64,000 nt of DNA, taken from positions 1 to 64,000 of the forward strand of contig JBBIKG010000002.1 in assembly GCA_037445555.1 (NCBI GenBank), given 5' to 3'. The notes beneath the pieces are model-generated. The model did not search any database, was not told the DNA's origin, and worked only from the letters and a program-made list of their open reading frames with translations. Both the position numbers and the translations under genes were made by a program. The DNA comes from JAAYJT01 sp037445555. Its GTDB lineage: Bacteria > Bacteroidota > Bacteroidia > Bacteroidales > JAAYJT01. This document shows, piece by piece, positions 7,725 to 16,484 of this stretch (position 1 is its first letter; every line of letters starts with the position of its first letter).

Positions 7725-8607
7725 AAAACGTGCCCTCGGGCGGGGGCTGGATGCGATTTTGCAGAGCCCTGAAACAGATATCACCTCAAATGATATTTCC
7801 GGCGAATTTGTGGTCGGTGCCATTGCTTCCATTTACATAGGGTCCATCAGTGCCAATCCCTTCCAGCCCCGCGACAGTTTTGAGGAGGAATCGCTACGCG
7901 AGTTATCTGAAAGTATCGCCGAGCAGGGTATCATACAGCCGGTGACCGTGCGCAAGATGGGCTATGACAAGTACCAGCTTATCAGTGGCGAACGCAGGCT
8001 GCGTGCAGCCATGATGGCGGGATTAAATACCGTGCCTGCCTATATCAGGGTGGCAAACGACCAGCAGATGCTTGAGATGGCCCTGGTTGAAAATATACAG
8101 CGGCAGGAGCTAAACCCCCTGGCCATTGCCATGAGCTTTAATCGGCTGCTCGAAGAATGTAACCTCACGCAGGAGCAGCTCAGCGATAAGGTGGGCAAAA
8201 AACGATCGACAGTGGCCAATTACCTTAGACTGCTTAAGCTTCCGGCGCGTATCCAGATTGCCCTTCGCGACAACACTATTACGATGGGGCACGCCCGGGC
8301 TCTGCTGGGCATAGAGGACGAAAAGACCCAGCTGATATTTTTTGGGCAAATCATTGCCAGGGAACTTTCTGTGAGGCAGGTAGAGAAAATGGTGCAGGCA
8401 TTCAACCAACCCCCGACCGCAGAACACCGGCCAGTCAAACAGGAGTTGCCGCTGCCGCTGCAAGAGCTCAGGCAATCCATCAGTCAGCACATGGGCTCAG
8501 ATATTGAGATGCAGCGAAATACTAACGGCAAAGGAAAAATCGTTATTAGCTTCAGTAATGATAAGGAATTGGAAAGAATAGCCCGGATTCTTTTGCATCA
8601 GACCTGA
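7714..8607 (+). CDS. parB: Chromosome partitioning protein ParB/Spo0J
   Basis: 297 residues from the ATG at 7714; an upstream TTG at 7708 is less likely. The N-terminal motif ALGRGLDAIL is typical. The CTP-binding ParB/Srx domain shows NPFQPR, GERRLRAAMMAG and ENIQRQELNP, followed by a helix-turn-helix (LTQEQLSDKVGKKRSTVANY) that recognises parS, and a C-terminal dimerisation region. It forms a CTP-dependent sliding clamp at parS and stimulates ParA. No convincing parS was found in this window. Confidence 0.96.
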   Translation: MNSKKRALGRGLDAILQSPETDITSNDISGEFVVGAIASIYIGSISANPFQPRDSFEEESLRELSESIAEQGIIQPVTVRKMGYDKYQLISGERRLRAAMMAGLNTVPAYIRVANDQQMLEMALVENIQRQELNPLAIAMSFNRLLEECNLTQEQLSDKVGKKRSTVANYLRLLKLPARIQIALRDNTITMGHARALLGIEDEKTQLIFFGQIIARELSVRQVEKMVQAFNQPPTAEHRPVKQELPLPLQELRQSISQHMGSDIEMQRNTNGKGKIVISFSNDKELERIARILLHQT

Positions 8608-8647
8608 TATCCGATAAATCTCATCCTTGAGAAAGGCCCAGTAACAG

Positions 8648-9268
8648 ATGTACCTAATGACCCAGGAATATTTTTGCTCACATGAAACTGGCAGATTTCG
8701 TTACCCCGGGTTCATATTTTTCCCTGTAGTGGCATTCATCGTGTTGCTGAGCTCTTCGCCGGCTGTTGGCCAGACAAATCCGGAACAGGCCAAACTTAAA
8801 CATTCGCCTGACAAGGCTACGCTATATGCGGCTATCCTTCCGGGATTAGGTCAGGCCTACAACCGGAAGTACTGGAAGATACCCATCGTGTATGCAGGGT
8901 TTGGGGTGGGTGGCTACAGCATTTCTTTCAACCGGGATAAATATCGGTTGTTTAAAGAGGCTTATAGGTATGTTTCGGCCGGAGACACCTCACCTACCGA
9001 TAATCCCTACGTTACAAGGTACAATGCATACCAGCTTCAGGTCGGGCGCGATTACTACAGGCGAAGCCTTGAGATAAGTTACATTGGCACGGGAATGTGG
9101 TATCTGCTGACCATCGTGGACGCCATCGTAGATGCGCACCTCTTTGATTATGACATTGACGAGAATTTATCACTGAGTTTGGCTCCCGATGTAATTACCC
9201 TCCCTGCTGCGTCAGGCCAGGTATCAGCGATTTCGCTCACATTATGTATTAAACCCGGAAGGTTATGA
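8648..9268 (+). CDS. DUF5683 domain envelope protein
   Basis: 206 residues with an N-terminal signal sequence (FFPVVAFIVLLSSSPAVGQ, predicted signal peptidase I cleavage after VGQ or nearby). The mature part has the DUF5683 signature: SPDKATLYAAILPGLGQAYN, NRKYWKIPIVYAGFGVGGY and LEISYIGTGMWYLLTIVDAI. The short hydrophobic segments suggest membrane association. Function unknown. It is always found beside parB/dapB/lepB in many Bacteroidota. Its TGA overlaps the dapB ATG (ATGA at 9265-9268), so dapB is translationally coupled to it. Confidence 0.8.
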   Translation: MYLMTQEYFCSHETGRFRYPGFIFFPVVAFIVLLSSSPAVGQTNPEQAKLKHSPDKATLYAAILPGLGQAYNRKYWKIPIVYAGFGVGGYSISFNRDKYRLFKEAYRYVSAGDTSPTDNPYVTRYNAYQLQVGRDYYRRSLEISYIGTGMWYLLTIVDAIVDAHLFDYDIDENLSLSLAPDVITLPAASGQVSAISLTLCIKPGRL

Positions 9269-10005
9269 AAATTGCAATCGTAGGATATGGCAAGATGGGC
9301 AAAGAGATTGAAAAAATTGCCCAGGAAAGGGGACATGTCATTGTAGCCCATGTGGATTCGGAACAGGATTGGATTACCTGTAACGATGCCATTGCAGGTG
9401 CCGATGTTGCCATAGAATTCAGCACCGCAGGCAGCACCCCAGCAAACCTCAGCAAATGTTTTGCGCTCAGGCTTCCGGTGGTATGCGGAACTACCGGGTG
9501 GCTGAGTGATCTCAGCACCCTCAGCCTGCAATGCAAAGAGGCGGAGGGGGCCTTATTCTATGCCCCCAATTTCAGTATCGGTATGAATATTTTCTTCGAA
9601 GTTAACCAGTTGCTGGCCAAACTGATGAGCGACCGGAAGGAATATGGAGTTTTCATCGAAGAAATACATCACCTGCAAAAAGCGGATGCACCAAGCGGCA
9701 CCGCCATTAAACTTGCCAATGATATCCTCAGCAGTTTGCCTGAGAAGAAGGGATGGGCTCTTGAGCAAAATGCCTCAGAATCAGATATTTCTATCCGGTC
9801 GATAAGGACGGGAACTGTGCCCGGAACACATAGTATTGTATTTGATTCAGAGTTTGACACGATCGAAATAAAACATTCAGCCAAAAATCGGAAAGGATTT
9901 GCCCTGGGTGCCCTGTTGGCTGCCGAATGGGTTGTCGGGAGAAAAGGAGTTTTTGGCATGAAAGACCTTCTATTCGAAAAAAAACCATACTCCGAAAAAA
10001 CATAA
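9265..10005 (+). CDS. dapB: 4-hydroxy-tetrahydrodipicolinate reductase
   Basis: Reduces 4-hydroxy-tetrahydrodipicolinate with NAD(P)H in the lysine/diaminopimelate pathway, feeding peptidoglycan synthesis. 246 residues. The Rossmann motif GYGKMGKEI is at the N-terminus, GTTGW marks the cofactor site, and the catalytic signature EIHHLQKADAPSGTA contains the family His-His...Lys. The start overlaps the preceding stop by ATGA. lepB follows after 10 bp. Confidence 0.96.
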   Translation: MKIAIVGYGKMGKEIEKIAQERGHVIVAHVDSEQDWITCNDAIAGADVAIEFSTAGSTPANLSKCFALRLPVVCGTTGWLSDLSTLSLQCKEAEGALFYAPNFSIGMNIFFEVNQLLAKLMSDRKEYGVFIEEIHHLQKADAPSGTAIKLANDILSSLPEKKGWALEQNASESDISIRSIRTGTVPGTHSIVFDSEFDTIEIKHSAKNRKGFALGALLAAEWVVGRKGVFGMKDLLFEKKPYSEKT

Positions 10006-10015
10006 ATCAAAAAAT

Positions 10016-11524
10016 ATGACCACTCTACTCATCATTGTACTTCTGTTCCTGTTTTTCCCAGGCTTGCTGTGGAAAACCTTTGAAGATGCCGGTTATAAAG
10101 GCTATTACTCGGTAATTCCGGTTCTCAACTATCATTACTTCATAAAAATTATCCACAAGCCGCAATGGTGGTTCATTTTGCTCGCACTGCCGTTCATCAA
10201 TTTCTTTGTGGTCATGCTGATGGTAGTCGAATTGCTCAAGAGCTACAACAAACGGGGTATTGACCAGCAGGCGCTTGCCGTGCTTTTCCCCTATGCTTAT
10301 CTACCGTGGCTTGGAATAACCCATAAAGGGAAATACGTTCATCCATCAAAGCTTCCTGAGTACAAGAAAACCGTTCTGCGTGAGTGGGTTGATGCTATAC
10401 TTTTTGCCGTAATTGCAGCATCCATCATTCGGATGTTCTGGTTTGAAGCATATACGATACCAACCTCTTCAATGGAAAAATCTTTGCTTGTTGGCGATTT
10501 CCTATTTGTAAGCAAATTATCATATGGGCCGAAGATTCCGAACACTCCGCTGGCATTTCCGTTTGTGCATCATACCCTTCCGCTGACAAAGTACACAAAA
10601 TCCTATCTCGAGTGGATCAAGCTACCGTACTATCGTTTTCCGGGGTTGGGCAAGGTAAAAAGAGGCGATGCCGTAGTTTTCAATTATCCGGATGGCGACA
10701 CAGTAGCAATGAAAGCCCAAAACCAGAGTTATTATGCCCTAGTGCGCGACTACGGATGGAAGCGAGTGAATACTGACAATGTGAATTTTGGCGATATCGT
10801 GGCAAGGCCTGTGGACAAGCGCGAAAACTATATCAAACGATGCATTGCCCTGCCGGGCGACACCCTGCAAATCATTGACCAGGATGTATTTATCAACGGC
10901 ATCAAACAGCCACTGCCGCCGAAATCTCAGTTTCGCTATTACCTCAAAACCACCGGGAACCGCCTGAACACCCGTCTGCTAAGCAAACTCGATATCACTG
11001 AGGATGTCATTATGGCAGGCCCGGGTGAATTTTACCTCACGCTTACTCCGGAGGCTGTCAATGAACTTCAGAAAAATCCCGAAGTGGTTGAGATAAGAAA
11101 ATCGGTACAACCTGCGGGAAGCGGTCAGTCATATATCTTTCCGCACCGAACCGATTACCCGTGGAATGTGGACAACTTCGGACCACTATATATTCCCAAA
11201 GCCGGAGCCACCGTTCAGCTGACTCTGCAAAACCTACCGCTCTACGAGAGAATCATTACGGCCTATGAGGGCAACCAACTGGAAGTAGTCAACAGTGAAA
11301 TACACTTAAATGGCAAGCCCGCCACGCATTACACCTTCAGGCTCGACTATTTCTGGCTCATGGGCGACAACCGTCACAATTCAGCCGATTCACGTTTCTG
11401 GGGATATGTGCCATACGACCATGTGGTAGGAAAGGCTGTATTCGTGTGGTTATCCATCGACCGAGCTAAGCCTCTGTTTGGAGGCAAGATACGGTGGAAT
11501 AAGTTGTTCAGAATAGTGAGATAG
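10016..11524 (+). CDS. lepB: Signal peptidase I (large Bacteroidota form)
   Basis: Inner-membrane peptidase that removes Sec signal peptides. At 502 residues it is larger than the E. coli enzyme but typical for this phylum. An N-terminal DUF5684-like hydrophobic region (FPGLLWKTFEDAGYKGYYSV) precedes the catalytic domain. The catalytic Ser152 lies in IPTSSMEKSLLVGDFLFVSK, the general base Lys274 in NYIKRCIALPGD, and box E GDNRHNSADSRFWGYVP is near the C-terminus. A long insertion of ~100 residues separates the two halves. Confidence 0.94.
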   Translation: MTTLLIIVLLFLFFPGLLWKTFEDAGYKGYYSVIPVLNYHYFIKIIHKPQWWFILLALPFINFFVVMLMVVELLKSYNKRGIDQQALAVLFPYAYLPWLGITHKGKYVHPSKLPEYKKTVLREWVDAILFAVIAASIIRMFWFEAYTIPTSSMEKSLLVGDFLFVSKLSYGPKIPNTPLAFPFVHHTLPLTKYTKSYLEWIKLPYYRFPGLGKVKRGDAVVFNYPDGDTVAMKAQNQSYYALVRDYGWKRVNTDNVNFGDIVARPVDKRENYIKRCIALPGDTLQIIDQDVFINGIKQPLPPKSQFRYYLKTTGNRLNTRLLSKLDITEDVIMAGPGEFYLTLTPEAVNELQKNPEVVEIRKSVQPAGSGQSYIFPHRTDYPWNVDNFGPLYIPKAGATVQLTLQNLPLYERIITAYEGNQLEVVNSEIHLNGKPATHYTFRLDYFWLMGDNRHNSADSRFWGYVPYDHVVGKAVFVWLSIDRAKPLFGGKIRWNKLFRIVR

Positions 11525-11537
11525 CGGCATTGTTGTT

Positions 11538-11545
11538 TACCTTTG
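11538..11545 (+). promoter_or_regulatory. -7 promoter element for ftsK
   Basis: TACCTTTG is an exact TAnnTTTG match in the 40-bp gap between lepB and ftsK, 19 bp before the ftsK ATG. It suggests that ftsK-lolA can be transcribed independently of the parA operon. Confidence 0.45.
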
Positions 11546-11564
11546 CCTAAACCATATCAAAAAT

Positions 11565-14048
11565 ATGCCCGCAAGAGAAAATACGGTCCGGAAAAACGAA
11601 CTGCAGGAAGAAAAAGCAAGGCATCATAAGAAAAAAAGCTCCCGTACACCGTCAAGAAAATCATCTGGCGGTTTTTTCAGGGATGAGCGCCTTTGGGCAT
11701 CCGTCGGGGCTTTCCTGATACTCCTTTCGTTATTTGCAGGAATTTCGTTCGCTTCCTATTTCAGGGAGCATTTTTCCTGGGGCACCGATTCCCGCATTCC
11801 GTACACTGACATTGGGCAAATTCTTACCAGCTCGGATCTAACTGTCAACAACTGGGGAGGAAGATTGGGCGAAGCTTTGTCGTGGCAATTGATAACGCAA
11901 GGATTCGGTATAGGGTCCGTGCTTATTGTTTTCTTCCTACTGCTGACGGGGATAAGGCTTGCAATAGGCAAATCGCTGCTACCACTAGGGGCCACCCTGC
12001 GCTGGTCAATGATTTTACTTGTGTGGTTAAGCCTGGTCATGGGATTTTTCTTCAGCAATGGCACTTTAGCCATCCTGGGAGGCGTGTTTGGGAAATATGG
12101 GAACCAGTGGCTCGTCGGGTTTCTGGGCAAACCCGGAGCTGGAATGGTGTATGCGTTTGTGCTTCTGGTTATGATGATCTATGCCATTAATCTTTCCTTA
12201 AAAAAAATCATGGCCATTAGACTGCTAAAAAGAGCCGAAAAACCTGAAATTGATTTCAAACCTTCGGCCTCGGTGGCGAACCCGTTAAAGGAAGACAGAT
12301 ACAACACGGTAGAATTTGCCGTGGATGACGAAGAAAAAGACTGGGAATACAAACCGGTGGCCGAAGCGGAAGAAAAGAAGGCACCTGAGCCAAAAGAAGT
12401 TGCCTATGTTCCAGCGGAGCCGATAGTTGTGAAGCAGTCAGATGTTGAACTGTCGATCGAGGTGGAACCAGCAGCAATGATTCCTGCCGACAGCAATGGC
12501 GATAACGGGGTAATACACCATGGCCTGGACACTCCGTATGATCCCACACTCGACCTAGCCACTTTTATCGCGCCACCGCTCGACCTGCTGGATGACATTG
12601 CCGAGCACGGAAGCCGGGTTAACCGCGAAGAACTTGAGGCCAACAAGCACAGGATCGTCCAGACCTTGAACAATTATGGTATTAAGATCGAAAAGATAAA
12701 GGCGACCATCGGGCCAGCGGTGACACTGTATGAGATAATACCCGCACCGGGTGTACGCATTTCAAAAATTAAGAATCTAGAAGATGACATTGCCCTCAGC
12801 CTTTCGGCCATCGGCATACGCATCATCGCACCTATTCCGGGCAGGGGTACCATCGGGATTGAGGTACCCAATCAGAACCCTGAGATAGTTTCAATGAAGT
12901 CGATCCTTATGTCGGAAAAATTCCAGTCGGACAAATATGATCTGCCTTTTGGCATGGGGAAGACCATTTCGAACGAGAGCTATGTGGCCGACCTTACCAA
13001 GATGCCCCATATACTGATGGCAGGAGCTACCGGACAGGGCAAATCAGTAGGGCTTAATGCCATTCTAACTTCGCTCTTGTACAAAAAACACCCGTCGCAG
13101 GTAAAATTTGTACTCATCGATCCCAAAAAGGTAGAGCTGACTCTCTTTTCAAAAATCGAACGTCATTTTCTGGCAAAGCTGCCCGATTCGGAGGAAGCGA
13201 TTATCACGGATACACGTATGGTGGTACGCACGCTGAATTCATTAAACATTTTAATGGACTCACGCTATGATTTGCTTAAGCTGGCACAGGTGAGAAACAT
13301 CAAGGAATATAATACAAAATTCATAGCCAGGCAGCTGAATCCGAATGACAAACACGAGTTTCTGCCGTACATCGTGGTTGTAATAGACGAATTTGCCGAC
13401 CTGATCATGACCGCCGGAAAAGAGATTGAGATACCCCTCACCCGGCTGGCCCAGCTTGCCCGCGCCACAGGTATCCACCTGGTAATCGCCACACAACGGC
13501 CCTCGGTCAATATCATCACAGGCAGTATCAAGGCCAATTTCCCGGCGCGGTTTGCTTTCAGGGTGATTTCAAAAATTGACTCGCGCACTATTCTCGACTC
13601 ATCTGGTGCAGAACAACTCATCGGTCGGGGCGATTTACTGCTATCTACGGGCAGCGATTTGCTCCGGTTGCAGTGTGCCTTTATCGACACCCATGAGATA
13701 GAGCGTATTACCGATTTTATTGGATCGCAGCGGGGGTATACCGACGCCTATCATCTCCCTGAATATCATGAAGATGAAGCCGATGCGGGAGACTTTATCG
13801 AACCGGGCGAACGTGATGAACTGTTTGAAGATGCTGCAAGGATCATAGTGGCACATCAGCAAGGATCGACTTCGCTGCTGCAGCGGAAATTAAAACTTGG
13901 CTACAACCGTGCCGGACGCCTCATCGATCAGCTCGAGCAGGCGGGTATTGTCGGACCGTTCGAAGGTAGCAAGGCACGTGAAGTAAAAATCTCTACGGAG
14001 TTTGCATTGGAACAGTTTTTGCGAGACCTTAATCTGAAACACCACTGA
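11565..14048 (+). CDS. ftsK: DNA translocase FtsK
   Basis: 827 residues. The N-terminal part has a basic cytoplasmic stretch and about four transmembrane helices (residues ~45-215) that anchor it at the septum. A short acidic linker (to ~330) leads to the FtsK motor. Walker A GATGQGKSVGLNA is at about residue 490 and Walker B-like VVIDEFADLIM at about 610. ATQRPSVNIITGSIKANFPA is the family signature. The C-terminal winged-helix gamma domain (STSLLQRKLKLGYNRAGRLI) reads KOPS-like sequences and activates XerCD. lolA starts 1 bp after its stop. Confidence 0.96.
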   Translation: MPARENTVRKNELQEEKARHHKKKSSRTPSRKSSGGFFRDERLWASVGAFLILLSLFAGISFASYFREHFSWGTDSRIPYTDIGQILTSSDLTVNNWGGRLGEALSWQLITQGFGIGSVLIVFFLLLTGIRLAIGKSLLPLGATLRWSMILLVWLSLVMGFFFSNGTLAILGGVFGKYGNQWLVGFLGKPGAGMVYAFVLLVMMIYAINLSLKKIMAIRLLKRAEKPEIDFKPSASVANPLKEDRYNTVEFAVDDEEKDWEYKPVAEAEEKKAPEPKEVAYVPAEPIVVKQSDVELSIEVEPAAMIPADSNGDNGVIHHGLDTPYDPTLDLATFIAPPLDLLDDIAEHGSRVNREELEANKHRIVQTLNNYGIKIEKIKATIGPAVTLYEIIPAPGVRISKIKNLEDDIALSLSAIGIRIIAPIPGRGTIGIEVPNQNPEIVSMKSILMSEKFQSDKYDLPFGMGKTISNESYVADLTKMPHILMAGATGQGKSVGLNAILTSLLYKKHPSQVKFVLIDPKKVELTLFSKIERHFLAKLPDSEEAIITDTRMVVRTLNSLNILMDSRYDLLKLAQVRNIKEYNTKFIARQLNPNDKHEFLPYIVVVIDEFADLIMTAGKEIEIPLTRLAQLARATGIHLVIATQRPSVNIITGSIKANFPARFAFRVISKIDSRTILDSSGAEQLIGRGDLLLSTGSDLLRLQCAFIDTHEIERITDFIGSQRGYTDAYHLPEYHEDEADAGDFIEPGERDELFEDAARIIVAHQQGSTSLLQRKLKLGYNRAGRLIDQLEQAGIVGPFEGSKAREVKISTEFALEQFLRDLNLKHH

Positions 14049-14049
14049 C

Positions 14050-14679
14050 ATGAGAAAAATATTTATCACCTATTTGTTGCTGGCCACCACAGCGCCTAGC
14101 CTGATGGCACAAGACAAAAAAGCTCAGGCTGCGTTGGATGACCTGGCAAAAACCACTCAGTCATATACGACGGTACGCATTGATTTTAGCTATCGAATGG
14201 AGAACAAGGCACAGAAAATTAACGAAGTGTACAAAGGCACCCTCATATCGAAAGGAGATAAATACCGGGTCGAAGTGGCTGAACAGGTGATCCTAAGCGA
14301 TGGGAAAACCGTTTGGACGTACCTGGAATCGGCTAACGAAGTGCAGATCAGTAACTCCAAAGGCGACGAAGAAGGATTTTCTCCAACAAGGTTTTTGCAG
14401 TCGTGGAGCAAGGACTATAAGCCTAAGTCGATGAAAGAAGCAGGAGCAGACCAAGTGATCGAGTTACAGCCTATCAAGAAAAACTCAAGCTTTAATCGCG
14501 TTAAGCTATGTATCAATAAAGCCCGTAAACAAATCAGCTCCATCCAACTTTTCGATTCCAGCGGGAATACCTTTTCGTATAACGTGTTAAAATTTAACCC
14601 CAACCAGCAAGTGGCAGATAATATATTTACGTTCGATCCAAAGGCATATCCGGGTGTTGAAGTGATTGACATGCGCTAA
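14050..14679 (+). CDS. lolA: Outer-membrane lipoprotein carrier LolA
   Basis: 209 residues, with a signal peptide MRKIFITYLLLATTAPSLMA cleaved before QDKKAQ. The mature protein matches LolA: repeated beta-strands with YRMENKAQKINEVYKGTLIS, DGKTVWTYLESANEVQIS and FNRVKLCINKARKQISSIQL. It ferries lipoproteins through the periplasm from LolCDE to the outer membrane. It directly abuts ftsK, an order seen widely in Bacteroidota. Confidence 0.9.
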   Translation: MRKIFITYLLLATTAPSLMAQDKKAQAALDDLAKTTQSYTTVRIDFSYRMENKAQKINEVYKGTLISKGDKYRVEVAEQVILSDGKTVWTYLESANEVQISNSKGDEEGFSPTRFLQSWSKDYKPKSMKEAGADQVIELQPIKKNSSFNRVKLCINKARKQISSIQLFDSSGNTFSYNVLKFNPNQQVADNIFTFDPKAYPGVEVIDMR

Positions 14680-14722
14680 TTGCCGGTACAAGTGGTCCGA
14701 CACCTTCATCGACCTTGGCATT

Positions 14723-15298
14723 ATGCAGGACCTCAGACCTTTTGAAAACTGGAAGAACCACTATGATGCGGCCAAAGACGTGCACTCGCCTTTCTTTGGC
14801 CGCCACTACTCCGACTCTGTTTGCCGCAATACTTTATACAACTATTACATCCACCCCGAATGGGATGAGATCGGATCAGAGACTTTGTACATCAAAATTC
14901 TGTTTGCCGATTACCAGCAGCGTTTCTGCATCATCGAACTGATGGGCGAATGGAATGATTGCCTGAACAACGATATCATGTTTCTCAAACGTAAGATTGC
15001 TGACACCTTCATTGCTAACGGAATCAATAAGTTTGTACTGATTGCGGAGAATGTCTTGAACTTCCATGCGTCTGAAAGCGACTATTACCAGGAATGGTCT
15101 GAAGACACGGAGGATGGGTGGATTGCTCTGATCAACTGCAGGCACCATGTGCTCGATGAACTGCGAAACGCGCATGCCAACTGGTACCTGGCAATGGGAG
15201 GTCGCCTGAACATGCTGACTTGGCGGGCAATGAGACCAGGGCAATTGGTGGGGTTGATCGAGAAAACGATGAATAGACGAATTGGCACATCACGATAA
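14723..15298 (+). CDS. Conserved hypothetical protein downstream of lolA
   Basis: 191 residues from the ATG at 14723; a TTG at 14666 would overlap lolA and add a Cys-rich stretch with no support. No signal peptide or transmembrane segment is seen. The sequence is rich in Trp, Tyr and acidic residues, with blocks such as YNYYIHPEWDEIGSETLYIK, EWNDCLNNDIMFLKRKIAD and INCRHHVLDELRNAHANWYL. I do not recognise a family. Its position, co-directional between lolA and the acylphosphatase gene, suggests co-transcription with ftsK-lolA. Confidence 0.7.
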   Translation: MQDLRPFENWKNHYDAAKDVHSPFFGRHYSDSVCRNTLYNYYIHPEWDEIGSETLYIKILFADYQQRFCIIELMGEWNDCLNNDIMFLKRKIADTFIANGINKFVLIAENVLNFHASESDYYQEWSEDTEDGWIALINCRHHVLDELRNAHANWYLAMGGRLNMLTWRAMRPGQLVGLIEKTMNRRIGTSR

Positions 15299-15306
15299 TT
15301 TCTGTT

Positions 15307-15576
15307 ATGAATCAGCATTATGACATAATAATCAAAGGCCGGGTTCAGAATGTCGGGTTTCGGTTTTACGCCCAAAAGAAAGCCCATGAACTTAATATCA
15401 GCGGGTTGGTAAAAAACCAGACCGACGGATCGGTGTTTATAGAGGCAGAAGGCGAACCCGGCGAGTTGCAGGAATTTTTGGAGTGGTGCCACAGAGGGCC
15501 ATCCTGGGCACATGTGACCGAAGTGCATGTTAATGAATCTCCATTCACTAACATGCGTGGATTTGTAGTCAGTTAA
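15307..15576 (+). CDS. acyP: Acylphosphatase
   Basis: 89 residues, the standard size. The acylphosphatase signature is intact: GRVQNVGFRFYAQ with the phosphate-binding Arg19, and GLVKNQTDGSVFIEAEG with the catalytic Asn37. It hydrolyses acyl phosphates such as acetyl phosphate or carbamoyl phosphate. It is the last plus-strand gene before the convergent mnmD, whose stop lies 2 bp away. Confidence 0.94.
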   Translation: MNQHYDIIIKGRVQNVGFRFYAQKKAHELNISGLVKNQTDGSVFIEAEGEPGELQEFLEWCHRGPSWAHVTEVHVNESPFTNMRGFVVS

Positions 15577-15578
15577 GA

Positions 15579-16247
15579 TTACGCCGGTTTTGTCGCTCTC
15601 AGCATTTCGCGTTTTCCCGGAGGCCCGGGCAAGCGTTCAACCTTAAAGCCAGCACCCGTCATTGTCCTTCTTACCAATCCTTTAGCCGAGTAAGTAACCA
15701 GTATCCCTCCGGCACATAGCGAGTCGAAAAGACTCGCAAATACCTGTAGATTCCACAGCTCGGGCTGCACCTGGGGAGAGAACGCATCGAAATACACACA
15801 GTCGAAAACTCCTCGCTCAAGGTCCAGCTTTTCCAGGCGATCATGCAGCTTGAGCAGGGTAAAGTTTTCAGTAATCCCTGCTTTAGCTTCGCAGGGTGCA
15901 TTGTGCAGCAGCCTGAAAAGGAGTGCTGCCTGTGGATCATTGATCAAAGTGGTGTAATTAAGTGTGCTGACCAGGGAATCTTCGAGCGGAAAAGGTTCCA
16001 CAGCGGTGTAATCAACCAGTTTCTGCGATTTTTTTGCCCACAGGGCAGTGAGCAACGCATTCAGGCCAGTGCCGAAACCGATCTCAAGCACCCGGATATT
16101 ATTCTTTTCAACTTTTGCAATGCCCGAGTAAATAAACACGTGTAGCGATTCGGTGATTGAGCCGTTTTGGGAATGGTAACTCTCCCCGACCGCATCATTG
16201 AAAATGGTATGGGATCCGTCGCTGGTTGTAAGTATTCGGTAAGGCAT
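15579..16247 (-). CDS. mnmD: tRNA 5-methylaminomethyl-2-thiouridine methyltransferase MnmD
   Basis: 222 residues of the DUF752/MnmD family, the stand-alone version of the N-terminal half of E. coli MnmC. The SAM-binding motif VLEIGFGTGLNALLTALWA and the catalytic-region motif FDCVYFDAFSPQVQPELWN are present, along with GGILVTYSAKGLVRRTM. It methylates the wobble uridine 34 of certain tRNAs in the cytoplasm. No FAD oxidase (MnmC C-terminal) domain is fused or adjacent. It is convergent with the acylphosphatase gene. Confidence 0.9.
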   Translation of the reverse strand: MPYRILTTSDGSHTIFNDAVGESYHSQNGSITESLHVFIYSGIAKVEKNNIRVLEIGFGTGLNALLTALWAKKSQKLVDYTAVEPFPLEDSLVSTLNYTTLINDPQAALLFRLLHNAPCEAKAGITENFTLLKLHDRLEKLDLERGVFDCVYFDAFSPQVQPELWNLQVFASLFDSLCAGGILVTYSAKGLVRRTMTGAGFKVERLPGPPGKREMLRATKPA

Positions 16248-16484
16248 ACGTCAGGTTATGAATGTATCTGCAAAAGAAGAAAAAATCGAAGACGTGAAGC
16301 TCAATTTCTGTGCCGCAGGATTCTTTTCTGAAATTCCAAAACAAAGCTGAAAAAGCAGCGTTTATGTAATTGGGACAGTAAATAATTGTTTTTACGCTGG
16401 AATTAATTTAGGATACACACATCCCCCGACAGACCTTAACACTGATGATCAATACATTTTAAAACATAACTCATCCATAGGTGT

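Noticed and set aside
10148..10160. DnaA-box-like TTATCCACA
   Set aside because: Single copy inside lepB coding sequence with no cluster of boxes or AT-rich unwinding region, so not an origin.
16258..16353. 31-codon frame on the plus strand between mnmD and the FabH-like gene
   Set aside because: Too short, no start context and no homology-like pattern; treated as intergenic.
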